The notes: a model not told the origin generated them from the letters alone. A stretch of DNA of 13,337 bases from JBBDWZ01 sp050732575 (GCA_050732575.1 JBOHRF010000125.1:1-13337), one strand, 5' to 3'. Numbered from the stretch's first letter, positions 1-6,913 are shown. Numbers and translations: made by a program.

Positions 1-447
1 CAGCACGTGCCGATCTCCACGCGACTGCACACCACCTTCGATAGGCGCGTTCGCCGGAACCGGATACGGACCCACGTCACTCTCATCATCGTAATCGAAC
101 GTCACCGGAACTCGTGCTTGGGTACGCGACACCACCATATAGGGAATGCCGTTGGGCGCACCGTCCCATACCGTGCCAAAATCCGGATGCAGATTGCCCG
201 CGCCGCAATTCGCTATCAACGCGGCCGAGTTGGCATCTACGGATTCCGTTGAAATGTCTTGATTCCAGGGATTGTCGGCAGGAAACAGCCGGCGACCATT
301 CAAACTCGCGTTTGCGCCCAGGCCCGGAATCCCGGGACTGCCGCTATCAACCGGCGCTAACATCGCCGGATCATTCTGCTCCTGGCACGCGGCCACCAGC
401 AAGACCAGCAGCGCGTGGCGAGTCGCAAGGCGCGTGGCGATTTGCAT
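1..447 (-). CDS. Secreted lipoprotein of unknown function, 5' part only (runs off left edge)
   Basis: Reading leftward from an ATG at 447, the frame stays open for 149 codons to the window edge, so the C-terminal part is missing. The N-terminus is a lipoprotein signal: a basic start (MQIATRLATRH), a short hydrophobic stretch (ALLVLLVAA) and a lipobox VAAC with Cys21 as lipidation site. The mature part has the blocks FPADNPWNQDIS, HPDFGTVWDGAPNGIPY and APIEGG followed by GDRHVL. I recognise these from a widespread family of secreted bacterial proteins without assigned function. Cellular place is probably the periplasm or outer membrane. There is no good Shine-Dalgarno just upstream, so the start rests on the signal peptide. 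The gene diverges from the regulator at 626, and the palindrome at 551-570 lies between them. Confidence 0.75.
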   Translation of the reverse strand, partial: MQIATRLATRHALLVLLVAACQEQNDPAMLAPVDSGSPGIPGLGANASLNGRRLFPADNPWNQDISTESVDANSAALIANCGAGNLHPDFGTVWDGAPNGIPYMVVSRTQARVPVTFDYDDESDVGPYPVPANAPIEGGVQSRGDRHVL

Positions 448-550
448 GGTAGAAATCAGGCAACTGACGTTAGTCGGGGGGTGCCTCCATTTCGTGCAGC
501 TTCTGTTCCAATCGCTGACCCCCTGTAAAGAAAAGTGCCGCGCCAGGCTA

Positions 551-570
551 TTGACAAATTATTTTGTCAA
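551..570. promoter_or_regulatory. Perfect palindrome, likely operator of the winged-helix regulator
   Basis: TTGACAAA and TTTGTCAA form perfect 8-bp arms around the 4-bp centre TTAT. The site is an AT-rich island in GC-rich DNA. It sits about 55 bp before the regulator start and about 105 bp before the divergent lipoprotein gene. Dimeric ArsR-type regulators bind such sites and commonly repress themselves. Each arm also contains TTGACA, so the site may overlap a -35 box on either strand; I could not fix a matching -10. Confidence 0.6.
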
Positions 571-625
571 ATGCACGTTTAGCCCAACCTTCTCACCGAG
601 GTGCACCATCAGTACGCCGGTACAC

Positions 626-1207
626 GTGGTTGACCAGCTGGAGCGCGCCGCGGCCATGCTCCATCCGCTGCGTTTGCAGATCCTGACCGAGCTGACCGAG
701 CCGGATTCGGCCACAGGACTGGCGCGCCGTTTGGGCCTGCCGCGGCAGCAGCTGAACTACCATCTGCGCCTGTTGGAAGATGAAGGTCTGGTGGAAGCCG
801 TGGAGGAGCGGCAGCGGCGAGGCTGTACGGAACGACTGCTTCGGTCGGTGGGTCAATCCTATTTGATCAGCCCGGCCGCACTGGGCGACCTGGCCGCGGA
901 CCCGTCGCGTGTGCGCGACCGTGCCTCGAGCGCGTACCTGGTGGCCATGGCTGCGCGTACGCTGCGCGAAGTCGCGTCTCTGCGCCAACGCGCTGAGGCA
1001 CGCGGCCAGCAGCTGCCCACTCTCACGCTGCAGTCCGACGTACGATTCGCAAGTGCGCAGGCGCAACGGGACTTTGCCTTGGAGCTGACCTCGGTGCTGG
1101 CCGATCTGGTAGTCAAATATCATGACGAAACTGCGCAGACTGGGCGCTGGTTTCGCGTGACTGGGGGCGCCTACCCGGCACCGACAAAGAAATCCGGAAA
1201 AGAGTAA
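626..1207 (+). CDS. ArsR-type winged-helix transcriptional regulator
   Basis: Cytoplasmic DNA-binding regulator. From GTG 626 it is 193 residues. The N-terminal winged helix (about residues 3-75) has a helix starting LERAAAMLHPLRLQIL, then the HTH with LARRLGLPRQQLNYHLRLLE, then the wing around VEERQRRGCTERLLR. The C-terminal half is rich in Arg, Ala and Leu and probably helical, for dimerisation or ligand sensing. Forty nucleotides downstream lies an SRPBCC gene, a common partner of ArsR-type regulators, so both are probably one transcript. The start is uncertain. GTG 626 is the first normal start in a sensible place but has no Shine-Dalgarno. GAGGTG at 598-603 instead sits just before an in-frame ATC at 608, which would give an N-terminus reading (M)STPVHVVD. 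A longer frame back to 272 exists, but it crosses the palindrome and the divergent gene. Confidence 0.85.
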   Translation: MVDQLERAAAMLHPLRLQILTELTEPDSATGLARRLGLPRQQLNYHLRLLEDEGLVEAVEERQRRGCTERLLRSVGQSYLISPAALGDLAADPSRVRDRASSAYLVAMAARTLREVASLRQRAEARGQQLPTLTLQSDVRFASAQAQRDFALELTSVLADLVVKYHDETAQTGRWFRVTGGAYPAPTKKSGKE

Positions 1208-1247
1208 GAAAGCAAGAACAAGAAATGGGACCGTTGGGGAGGCACGT

Positions 1248-2030
1248 ATGGATACGCGGAGCGAGACCCGGGTGGTAAAAGATGTGGAACGGGAAGTGGA
1301 AATTGCCGCATCGCCCGACGCGGTGTGGCAGGCACTGACCGATGCCCACGAGTTGACGCGCTGGTTCCCCATGGATGCGCGCGTCGTGCCGGGAGTGGGC
1401 GGCAGCATCACAATGCAATGGCAAGGCGAGCCGCCTTTGCACTCGCGCATCGAGATCTGGATGCCCAGCCATCATCTGCGCATGGCTGGCCTGGGCGGTC
1501 TCGATGACCTGGTCACCGACATCTTCCTGGAGGGCCGTGGTGGCTCGACCACGTTGCGCTTAGTGACCTCAGGTTTTGGAACGGATGCCAATTGGGACAA
1601 CATCATCGAAGGCTTCCAAAAAGGTTGGGACTTCGAGCTGCTGGGGCTCAAACATTACCTGGAGCGCCACCGGGGGGCTGATCGCGTGATTGCACGCGCG
1701 CGCCTCGAGATAGCCGAGTATGAGCCTGCATGGAATCGGCTGATACAATCCGGAGAGTGGTTCCCTACTGATCTACGCCCGGGCGATCATTTTTCGATTC
1801 GCGCCGGACACGTTGCCATCGAAGGTACCGTGCAGGTGTGGAGTCCGCCGCGTCAAATGGTTGGGGTTGTAAATGGTTGGAACGACGCATTGACTCGGGT
1901 AACGCTCTTCTGCGTGGATCAAATCGGCAGTATTACCGCCTGGCTGTCAGCCTATGATGTTCCGGAATCCGAGGTGCGCGCACTCGAGCGCGCCTGGCAA
2001 GCATCACTGGTGCGCATCCTCCAAGAGTGA
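1248..2030 (+). CDS. SRPBCC (AHSA1/START-like) domain protein
   Basis: A 260-residue soluble protein starting at ATG 1248 with GGGGAGG at 1236-1242, five nucleotides away. Residues about 12-150 match the AHSA1-type SRPBCC fold: VEREVEIAASPDAVWQAL at the first strand and helix, LTRWFPMDARVVPGVGG, then a C-terminal helix near EGFQKGWDFELLGLKHYLE. The protein is roughly twice the usual 140-150 residues. Residues about 160-260 (GEWFPTDLRPGDHFSIRAG, then VQVWSPPRQMVGVVNGW and a closing helix) look like a second, diverged copy. SRPBCC proteins bind hydrophobic ligands; the ligand here is unknown. It follows the winged-helix regulator and is probably co-transcribed with it. Its last 27 nt are overlapped on the other strand by the small lipoprotein gene. 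Confidence 0.85.
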   Translation: MDTRSETRVVKDVEREVEIAASPDAVWQALTDAHELTRWFPMDARVVPGVGGSITMQWQGEPPLHSRIEIWMPSHHLRMAGLGGLDDLVTDIFLEGRGGSTTLRLVTSGFGTDANWDNIIEGFQKGWDFELLGLKHYLERHRGADRVIARARLEIAEYEPAWNRLIQSGEWFPTDLRPGDHFSIRAGHVAIEGTVQVWSPPRQMVGVVNGWNDALTRVTLFCVDQIGSITAWLSAYDVPESEVRALERAWQASLVRILQE

Positions 2031-2156
2031 CGGGTCGGCCGTCGTTGGCATCGTGTCTGCGCTGGCTTGCGGCGAGGTACGCTCATCCGATTGTGCACAA
2101 GCGGCCAGGAGCAGGAACAGCGTCCGGATAATGTTGCATCGTCGCCGAGCGATCAT
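2004..2156 (-). CDS. Small lipoprotein, 50 residues, last gene of the nitrilase operon
   Basis: A short minus-strand frame runs from ATG 2156 to TGA 2004-2006. The product starts MIARRRCNIIRTLFLLLAAC: a triple-arginine n-region, a hydrophobic core and a lipobox LAAC with Cys20. The remaining 30 residues are polar (AQSDERTSPQASADTMPTTA), as in small entericidin-like or linker lipoproteins, with no recognisable domain. It starts five nucleotides after the nitrilase stop on the same strand, which suggests coupling. No strong Shine-Dalgarno is visible. Its 3' end lies inside the last codons of the convergent SRPBCC gene. The textbook signal makes chance unlikely, but the gene is too short for certainty. 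Confidence 0.5.
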   Translation of the reverse strand: MIARRRCNIIRTLFLLLAACAQSDERTSPQASADTMPTTADPSLLEDAHQ

Positions 2157-2161
2157 CGCGG

Positions 2162-3154
2162 TCAAACCAGGGGAATGAGTTGGACGGCCTCGGCGGGCGG
2201 AGCGGATTCGCCCACTTCACCCAGTTGCACGGATCGATGTTCGCGCCGATCCACGGTCAGCTGGAATACGTCGGGTCGCGCGTAGTGGCCGGCCACATCG
2301 AGTTGCCAGCGCGGTCCGCGCAATTGTGTTGCATCCACGTCCGCATAAAGGATGGTCTCGAGTTCATGCGCGGGCCCGGCCAGCAATTTGCCATCGGGGT
2401 GCACGATGGCGCTGTCACCGGGGTTGATCCAGTCCTGTGCGGGCAGCAGTCGCTTGAAGGCGTAGCGATCGGGGATGTCATCATAGCGCATGGCGGTGCA
2501 GCACCCGATGACATAGACCCTACCCTCTTTGGCGATATGACGCAACGTGGACAGCCAGGGCTCGCCGCGGTCCCAGGTAGGCGCAACATAGATCTGGACA
2601 CCCCACGCATACAGCGCGTAGCGGGCCAGAGGCATGTAATTCTCCCAGCAGATCAGGCCACTCAGTCGGCCCAGCGCAGTCTCGAACACCTCCAGCGTGC
2701 TGCCATCACCTTGCGCATGCACCAACCGCTCACCTGCCGTGGGTACCAGCTTGCGGTGACGGCCCAGCAGCCGGCCATCATCGCCAATGTAAAGCAGCGT
2801 GTTATAGAGCGAGGTGCGACTGGCTTCATCGTTGCGTTCATTGATGCCAACCACCACATACGAGCCAGTTTCGCGTGCGGCCGCGCAGAGCCTTTGCACG
2901 GTCTCGCTCTGAACGCTCACGGCCTGCTCCAGCAGCTCTGCGTACAACTCGCGCAGCCCCTGCGAATGACCGGCCGGCAGGTGCCAGGCCCAGAGCGGAT
3001 AGGTTGGAATGAAGGCTTCAGGAAAGACGATGATGCGTGCACCCTCGGCGGCCGCGCGGCGGATCAGCGCGCAGCACTTTTCCACGGTGCCGGCCCGGTC
3101 CAGGAAGACGGGCGTGGCCTGCACAGCTGCGACCCTGAAGTTGCGCGCATTCAC
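2162..3154 (-). CDS. Nitrilase (carbon-nitrogen hydrolase family)
   Basis: A 330-residue cytoplasmic enzyme of normal nitrilase length. The catalytic triad is intact: Glu46 in FPEAFIP, Lys135 in GRHRKLVPT and the nucleophile Cys169 in LICWENYMP; a second conserved Glu is at 142. The CWENYMP block and the TYPLWAW segment after Glu46 fit true nitrilases (R-CN to acid and ammonia) better than amidases or beta-ureidopropionases. The natural nitrile cannot be told. The start is GTG at 3154, since AAGGA at 3165-3169 lies ten nucleotides upstream; an ATG at 3150 is in another frame. The gene begins six nucleotides after the PH-like gene ends, and its Shine-Dalgarno is in that gene's last codons, so translation is probably coupled. 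Confidence 0.93.
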   Translation of the reverse strand: MNARNFRVAAVQATPVFLDRAGTVEKCCALIRRAAAEGARIIVFPEAFIPTYPLWAWHLPAGHSQGLRELYAELLEQAVSVQSETVQRLCAAARETGSYVVVGINERNDEASRTSLYNTLLYIGDDGRLLGRHRKLVPTAGERLVHAQGDGSTLEVFETALGRLSGLICWENYMPLARYALYAWGVQIYVAPTWDRGEPWLSTLRHIAKEGRVYVIGCCTAMRYDDIPDRYAFKRLLPAQDWINPGDSAIVHPDGKLLAGPAHELETILYADVDATQLRGPRWQLDVAGHYARPDVFQLTVDRREHRSVQLGEVGESAPPAEAVQLIPLV

Positions 3155-3160
3155 CCGGGT

Positions 3161-3835
3161 TCATTCCTTGGATTGCGTACTCAGGTGCTTGTGCGGCCGC
3201 TCCACCAGCAGGCTGCGCTGCTGTAACAGATCTTCCAGGAAATCCACCTGCTGCTGCAGTCGTTGCACTTCATTCTCCAGCAACTGCAGGCGCTGCTCGA
3301 TCGGTGTATTGTCCACCGTCTGCACGGGCGGCGGCGGCTTGACCTCATCGAACGCGGCCGAGGGCAGGGCCAACATATGCTGGATCACGCGGCCTACCAT
3401 GGCGCCCGGCGAGTGACGAGTTTCCAGCGGCCGCTCACGGGTGGGTACCAGCTTGGATATGGCCGCACTCAATTTCACGGCATCGGTCCTGCGCACGCGC
3501 AGCCGATACACTTCTCCGTAGGCGCGCACGGTCACGAACGCGCGTCGGATGCCGTTGCGCACGGAGAGATCCGTGACCTGCCCGGCGTGCAGATCGAACT
3601 GGCGCCGGCCCATTCGCTTGTTCGTCTGCAAGCAGACCAGCCGTTCGTCGGTGACCACAACCAGCCATTCGCGCCGCCAGCGTGCCCGGTGCAGCTTGCC
3701 CAGCGCGATCGCCTGGATCCGCTCCTCGGCGTGTAATACGGCGGGCAGGTCGCGCAGCTCACGGCGCTCCCACCATGTGGCAGGCTCACCCAGCGCGGCC
3801 AGTTGTTGCTCGATGATGCCTCGATCGAGGGGCAT
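3161..3835 (-). CDS. PH-like domain protein with C-terminal coiled coil, unknown function
   Basis: From ATG 3835 the product has 224 residues and no signal peptide or membrane segment. Residues about 35-130 resemble bacterial PH-like (YokE/bPH) domains: EERIQAIALGKL, then WLVVVTDERLVCLQ, a basic patch TNKRMGRRQF, DLHAGQVTDLSVRNG and AFVTVRAYGEVYRLRV, closed by a helix to LV130. These are the alternating strands and final helix of the fold. A Pro-rich linker follows (VKPPPPVQ). Residues about 177-208 form a heptad-rich coiled coil (EQRLQLLENEVQRLQQQVDF). The role may be scaffolding or membrane/protein binding. It is the first gene of the unit with the nitrilase and mini-lipoprotein. An alternative ATG at 3871 would add 12 basic residues without homology-like character. 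The upstream Shine-Dalgarno is weak. Confidence 0.75.
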   Translation of the reverse strand: MPLDRGIIEQQLAALGEPATWWERRELRDLPAVLHAEERIQAIALGKLHRARWRREWLVVVTDERLVCLQTNKRMGRRQFDLHAGQVTDLSVRNGIRRAFVTVRAYGEVYRLRVRRTDAVKLSAAISKLVPTRERPLETRHSPGAMVGRVIQHMLALPSAAFDEVKPPPPVQTVDNTPIEQRLQLLENEVQRLQQQVDFLEDLLQQRSLLVERPHKHLSTQSKE

Positions 3836-4144
3836 TCTACGGTCTCGGCGTGAACACGTTCCCGCTCTCACTCGGGTTGCCGCTCACGACTGTTCTGCGA
3901 GCCAGGAAGAGCGGGCAGGCATTCCTGGAATAACGACGACTGTGTTAGGATCGGCTCGACTGCGCGGCCACGCAAGGCTCGTGCGACTGCAGGTTCGGCC
4001 GCTGCCGGGAGTGCAGCCGCGCGAACCGAGCAGTGCCAAGCGGCCAGCCTGACCCCGTGAGCATCCTCTCTGGGCTGGGCCGTTGAACGAGCTGGCATTG
4101 CCGCGGCTGGGCCGCATTATGCGGTCAGCTGGCCTTCCGTTGTC
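3836..4144. other. Intergenic region between the PH-like gene and the kinase remnant
   Basis: No coding frame here has protein-like character. A -10-like TTAGGAT at 3945-3951 faces the kinase remnant, preceded by ATTCCTGGAAT at 3921-3931. This may be the remains of the kinase promoter, but no good -35 is present. The sequence that should code for the kinase N-lobe is missing, so part of this stretch probably marks a deletion join. Confidence 0.4.
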
Positions 4145-4844
4145 ATGGGCGATGGCTCCGCGCAGCCCATTGTTCGCACGTCGCTGCGCCTGATGACACC
4201 CGCGTATGCCGCGCCCGAGCAGGTGCGCGGAGAGCCAATGGGCATGCATACCGACGTCGCTGGCCAGTCGCGCAGATTGGGCCGATCTGGATGTGCTCTG
4301 TCTCACCGCCATGCACAAAGATCCGCAGCGTCGATATGGAACGGCGAAAGCGCTGCTGCGCGACATCGATAATTACTTGAAAGCGGAGGCGGTACTGCCC
4401 AGCTCCTTGAGAATGGAAGCGACTCTCCGGGTGGCTGGGACCATTTACGCGCTCCTGAATGGCAAGCCCACGCTGCAACAAATCGAGCGCTTCAACAAAA
4501 CGTTGTTGGGAAACCATCGCGCGTCCGAGCATGGCCACCAGTGTCTACCTGCGCCGCGAGCAGTACAGTCGGGCGGAGCCATTATTTCAGGAGGCGTTGC
4601 GCACGAATGCGCAGACCCTGCCCGCCGATCATCTGAATGTGCGCATCACGCAGGTCAAGCTGGGACGTACCTTGCGCGGCAGGCACGGTGGGTGGAGGCG
4701 GAATCACAACTTCTGGCCGGACACGCGATCGTGGCCAAGTTGTCGGATCCGGGCGTGAGCTGGCTAAAGGCAGCTCGCGAGGATTTGGTGAAGGTGTACG
4801 AAGCGACCGGACACGCAGACAAGGCCGCGCGGTGGCGGAACTGA
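4145..4844 (+). pseudogene. Decayed Ser/Thr protein kinase with TPR tail
   Basis: Pieces of a PknB-type kinase followed by TPR repeats occur in order but in different frames. Frame A (4145 to about 4260) has LRLMTPAYAAPEQVRGEP, the activation-segment/APE region. Frame B (about 4290-4500) has DLDVLCLTAMHKDPQRRYG and LLRDIDNYLKAEA, the end of the C-lobe. Frame C (about 4530-4670) has VYLRREQYSRAEPLFQEAL and LPADHLNVRITQVKLGRTL, TPR units. Frame B returns (about 4675-4844) with RQARWVEAESQLLAGHAI and SWLKAAREDLVKVYE, ending at TGA 4842-4844. The N-lobe with the glycine loop and Lys, the catalytic HRD loop, the DFG motif and much of the C-lobe are absent. At least three frame breaks plus deletions make this a dead gene. 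The order follows the usual kinase-then-TPR layout of these membrane kinases. Confidence 0.85.
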
Positions 4845-4871
4845 CCGCACACCGCGCACGCCTTGTGAGCA

Positions 4872-5387
4872 CTACAGCTTGAAGTCCAGGCCTACGGTCA
4901 AGTACGCGGCGCCAACGCCCAGCGTCGCAACGCCGCTGACTCTGGGAGTGAAGGCATAGCGAGCGCCGCCGAAACCGCCGACGAATAAACGGTTACTGGC
5001 CACATCGAATGTGCCGAAGTCATCCGAGTAATTCACGATGTAGTAGCCGATGGCCACTCCGAGGAACGGATCAAACTTGGGCGCCGACGCAATCGCGAAG
5101 TGGTACGCACCTGTGCCCGCAATCGCGATGTAGCGGACGCTCGAGTTGAACGTGCCGAACGAGTAGTCGTAGCTCCATGTGTCGAACCAAGCCCCAATGC
5201 CAATGTTCTTGTTATACGCGAATTCACCCTGCGCGCCCAGGGCTGCTGCACTACCCACACCGCTCATGCCAAGGTGAAAACCAATCGTCTTCTGTCCCTC
5301 GCCAAACTGCGCGGTTGCGCTGCCCGGCAGGGCAAGCCCTGCCGCCAGCATGGCTGTCACTACCCAACAAGCTTTCATTGCCTTCAT
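4872..5387 (-). CDS. Small outer-membrane beta-barrel protein
   Basis: A 171-residue exported protein starting at ATG 5387, fixed by GGAGG at 5394-5398. The signal peptide MKAMKACWVVTAMLAAGLAL has a likely cleavage after GSATA, before QF. The mature part alternates polar and hydrophobic/aromatic residues in strands with Gly-rich turns: KTIGFHLGMSG, NIGIGAWFDTWSYDYSFG, FLGVAIGYYIVNYS, LFVGGFGGARYAFT, VATLGVGAAYLTVGLDFKL. It ends on a strand, as eight-stranded OmpW/OmpA-like barrels do. The function is unknown; it may be structural or a small pore. It is convergent with the kinase remnant and has its own leader with two hairpins, so it is probably monocistronic. Confidence 0.85.
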   Translation of the reverse strand: MKAMKACWVVTAMLAAGLALPGSATAQFGEGQKTIGFHLGMSGVGSAAALGAQGEFAYNKNIGIGAWFDTWSYDYSFGTFNSSVRYIAIAGTGAYHFAIASAPKFDPFLGVAIGYYIVNYSDDFGTFDVASNRLFVGGFGGARYAFTPRVSGVATLGVGAAYLTVGLDFKL

Positions 5388-5393
5388 CCATCC

Positions 5394-5398
5394 CTCCA
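5394..5398 (-). promoter_or_regulatory. Shine-Dalgarno that sets the beta-barrel protein start
   Basis: GGAGG on the minus strand lies six nucleotides before ATG 5387. It rules out the longer in-frame start at 5420, which would place eleven extra polar residues ahead of the signal peptide. Confidence 0.7.
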
Positions 5399-5422
5399 GG
5401 GGTGAGGTTCCTGATGACATGT

Positions 5423-5455
5423 CCGGTCCATTGACCGGTATCGGCCGCGTGGCCG
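5423..5455. repeat. Two tandem hairpins in the leader of the beta-barrel gene
   Basis: CCGGTC and GACCGG form 6-bp arms around a 4-nt loop (5423-5438). CGGCC and GGCCG form 5-bp arms around GCGT (5442-5455). Both lie 36-68 nt before the beta-barrel start codon and would be in its 5' leader if transcription starts farther upstream. No U-tract follows on either strand, so they look more like an operator or an mRNA-leader structure than a terminator. Confidence 0.4.
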
Positions 5456-5797
5456 TTTACCTGCATTGCGCGGAAACGCGAGCCGGGCAGTCATGGCTCT
5501 TACGGCGTCGTGGCGCAGTTGGGTGTTCGGCGCTTGATTGGTCGGTGGGGCCTGTCGCTTCTGACCGGTACATGTTATGGCGACGCCTACGGCAAGGTCA
5601 ACACCGGCGCACGCCGACGTGTGTGGCGTTTGCGCATCACGACCTGCCGCCGCGCAATGAGGGAATCCCCACGCGCGTGAAGCCAATTGACCTTACCACG
5701 CTCCATAGATAGGTGTCGCATTCGTTGCCGGCCATGGCGCTTTCACGGGAATTCGAGCCATCGACCCTACGTCACGAGCCGCGCCCCGGTTGCGGGT
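5456..5797. other. Gap without a convincing gene
   Basis: Open frames here have random-looking composition. One plus-strand frame, open from before 5456 to TGA 5678-5680, contains IGRWGLSLLTGTCYGDAYGK (within about 5525-5590), which loosely resembles a beta-barrel strand pair. It has no proper start and turns Arg-rich. It might be a remnant, but I do not call it. A 9-nt direct repeat TGACCGGTA occurs at 5432-5440 and 5562-5570. Confidence 0.35.
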
Positions 5798-6913
5798 TCA
5801 TCGGGTCGGGTTGATGGAACGGTCGCCAATGCTCCACTGGATGTTGGCCAACGCGAGAACGGACCGCGCCTGGGCTGCATTAAAGTCTCGGCCAAAGGTC
5901 GTGGTCAGCCAAACGCCCTCGCGTAGCATCACGTCGAACCCGAGGTCGAGCCGGAAGAGCCAGTCTCGTTGAACGTCCCCGCCCAGCCTGCGTGCTATCC
6001 CCTCGGCCGAGACGGCTACGCTTTTGAAGGCAAAGATGCCCCGTACACCCAGGTCGACCACCGAAGCGGTAGTATCGGCGTCCAGTCCCTGGAAGGCACC
6101 GGACGCAATGCCAACCACGCTGTAGCCGGCGCCAAACTGATACGCGGGAGTCAGCCATAAACCGAGGCGGGCGGTTCGACCTGTTTCCCAGGTGCCGTCA
6201 CCGAATGACCACGCCGCTGCGCCTGCCGCATCCAGGATGAACCCGCGATTGACCGAGAGGACGCCTACGCAGTTGGTGGTGGTGGCTTCGATCTGCCTGC
6301 GCACCTCGGGTGGCGCCTCCGCTTGCGCCTTTTCGAACGCCGCCTTCCGCACCGAGTCGATGACCGCTTCCGGCGCCGTTGGGTTCTTCAACACGAACGC
6401 CGTCACGGCCGCGCCCACCAGGCGAGACAACTGGGCGGCTGCGTGTTGCGCTTCGGCAATGCACGGATTGCTGCTGTTGGCGGCCGTATCGCGGGCAGAC
6501 ACCAGCATTGTGCGCAGACCGGCGGATAACATCCTCCGGCCCGAACCATTGGCTGCTGTACTGTCGCTGGTGCCGATGGAAACCGTGAAATTGCGCACGA
6601 ACGTGGCCGGGCCGCCGCGCGCGTACGTATCCAGCGTCAACGTGGGATGCGGGAACAACCAGTACGGCGCCACCTCGATCGCGTACGCGTTGGGAAGCAG
6701 TCCTCCCGGATTCCCGAAGTCCTCCAGGAAAGAAGCGGCCACAGTCGCCGGCGTATTGGGTCGTTGGATCCGGGTCGGCGAAAGCCCCAGGATCACGAAG
6801 GCCGGACTGGAGGGAGTGCGCAGCTTGTCAAACTCCGGTATGGCCTTCTGCTGCGCGCCGGTGAGCGCAGGCGTCAACGCACACGCGAGCAAAATGCCGG
6901 TCCATATTTTCAT
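5798..6913 (-). CDS. Exported protein of unknown function, 371 residues
   Basis: The start is ATG 6913 with GAGGG just upstream. MKIWTGILLACALTPALTGAQQ is a signal peptide with likely cleavage after TGA or GAQ. The N-terminal block SSPAFVILGLSPTRIQRPNT, then GLLPNAYAIEVAPYWLFPHP, recurs in unassigned secreted proteins. A middle section of about 100 residues is helical and charged (DSVRKAAFEKAQAEAPPEVRRQ) with two Cys (NPCIAEAQ and TTNCVGV) that could form a disulfide. The last 130 residues alternate like outer-membrane strands (ARLGLWLTPAYQFGAGYSVV, WLFRLDLGFDVML, GVWLTTTFGRDF) and suggest a beta-barrel or beta-sandwich. It follows the 115-residue protein after 7 nt and is probably translationally coupled to it. 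A longer frame to 7015 overlaps the upstream gene and precedes the signal peptide, so it is not used. Confidence 0.85.
   Translation of the reverse strand: MKIWTGILLACALTPALTGAQQKAIPEFDKLRTPSSPAFVILGLSPTRIQRPNTPATVAASFLEDFGNPGGLLPNAYAIEVAPYWLFPHPTLTLDTYARGGPATFVRNFTVSIGTSDSTAANGSGRRMLSAGLRTMLVSARDTAANSSNPCIAEAQHAAAQLSRLVGAAVTAFVLKNPTAPEAVIDSVRKAAFEKAQAEAPPEVRRQIEATTTNCVGVLSVNRGFILDAAGAAAWSFGDGTWETGRTARLGLWLTPAYQFGAGYSVVGIASGAFQGLDADTTASVVDLGVRGIFAFKSVAVSAEGIARRLGGDVQRDWLFRLDLGFDVMLREGVWLTTTFGRDFNAAQARSVLALANIQWSIGDRSINPTR

Noticed and set aside
272..625. N-terminal extension of the winged-helix regulator back to ATG 272
   Set aside because: It runs antisense through the lipoprotein gene and across the palindrome, and its translation has no protein-like character.
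593..1450. Long minus-strand frame opposite the regulator and SRPBCC genes
   Set aside because: It is a shadow of GC-rich codon usage, with Arg/Ser/His-rich random composition opposite two recognisable genes.
2180..3226. 348-codon plus-strand frame opposite the nitrilase
   Set aside because: The minus strand carries an intact nitrilase with its full catalytic triad; the opposite frame has no motif and no Shine-Dalgarno.
4637..4882. Plus-strand frame reading GGGGITTSGRTRDRGQ at the end of the kinase remnant
   Set aside because: It is a third frame over the TPR remnant; the family-like residues are in the other two frames.
5350..5712. Plus-strand 120-codon frame over the beta-barrel gene start
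   Set aside because: It overlaps the signal peptide coding region and leader of the beta-barrel gene, and its composition is random.
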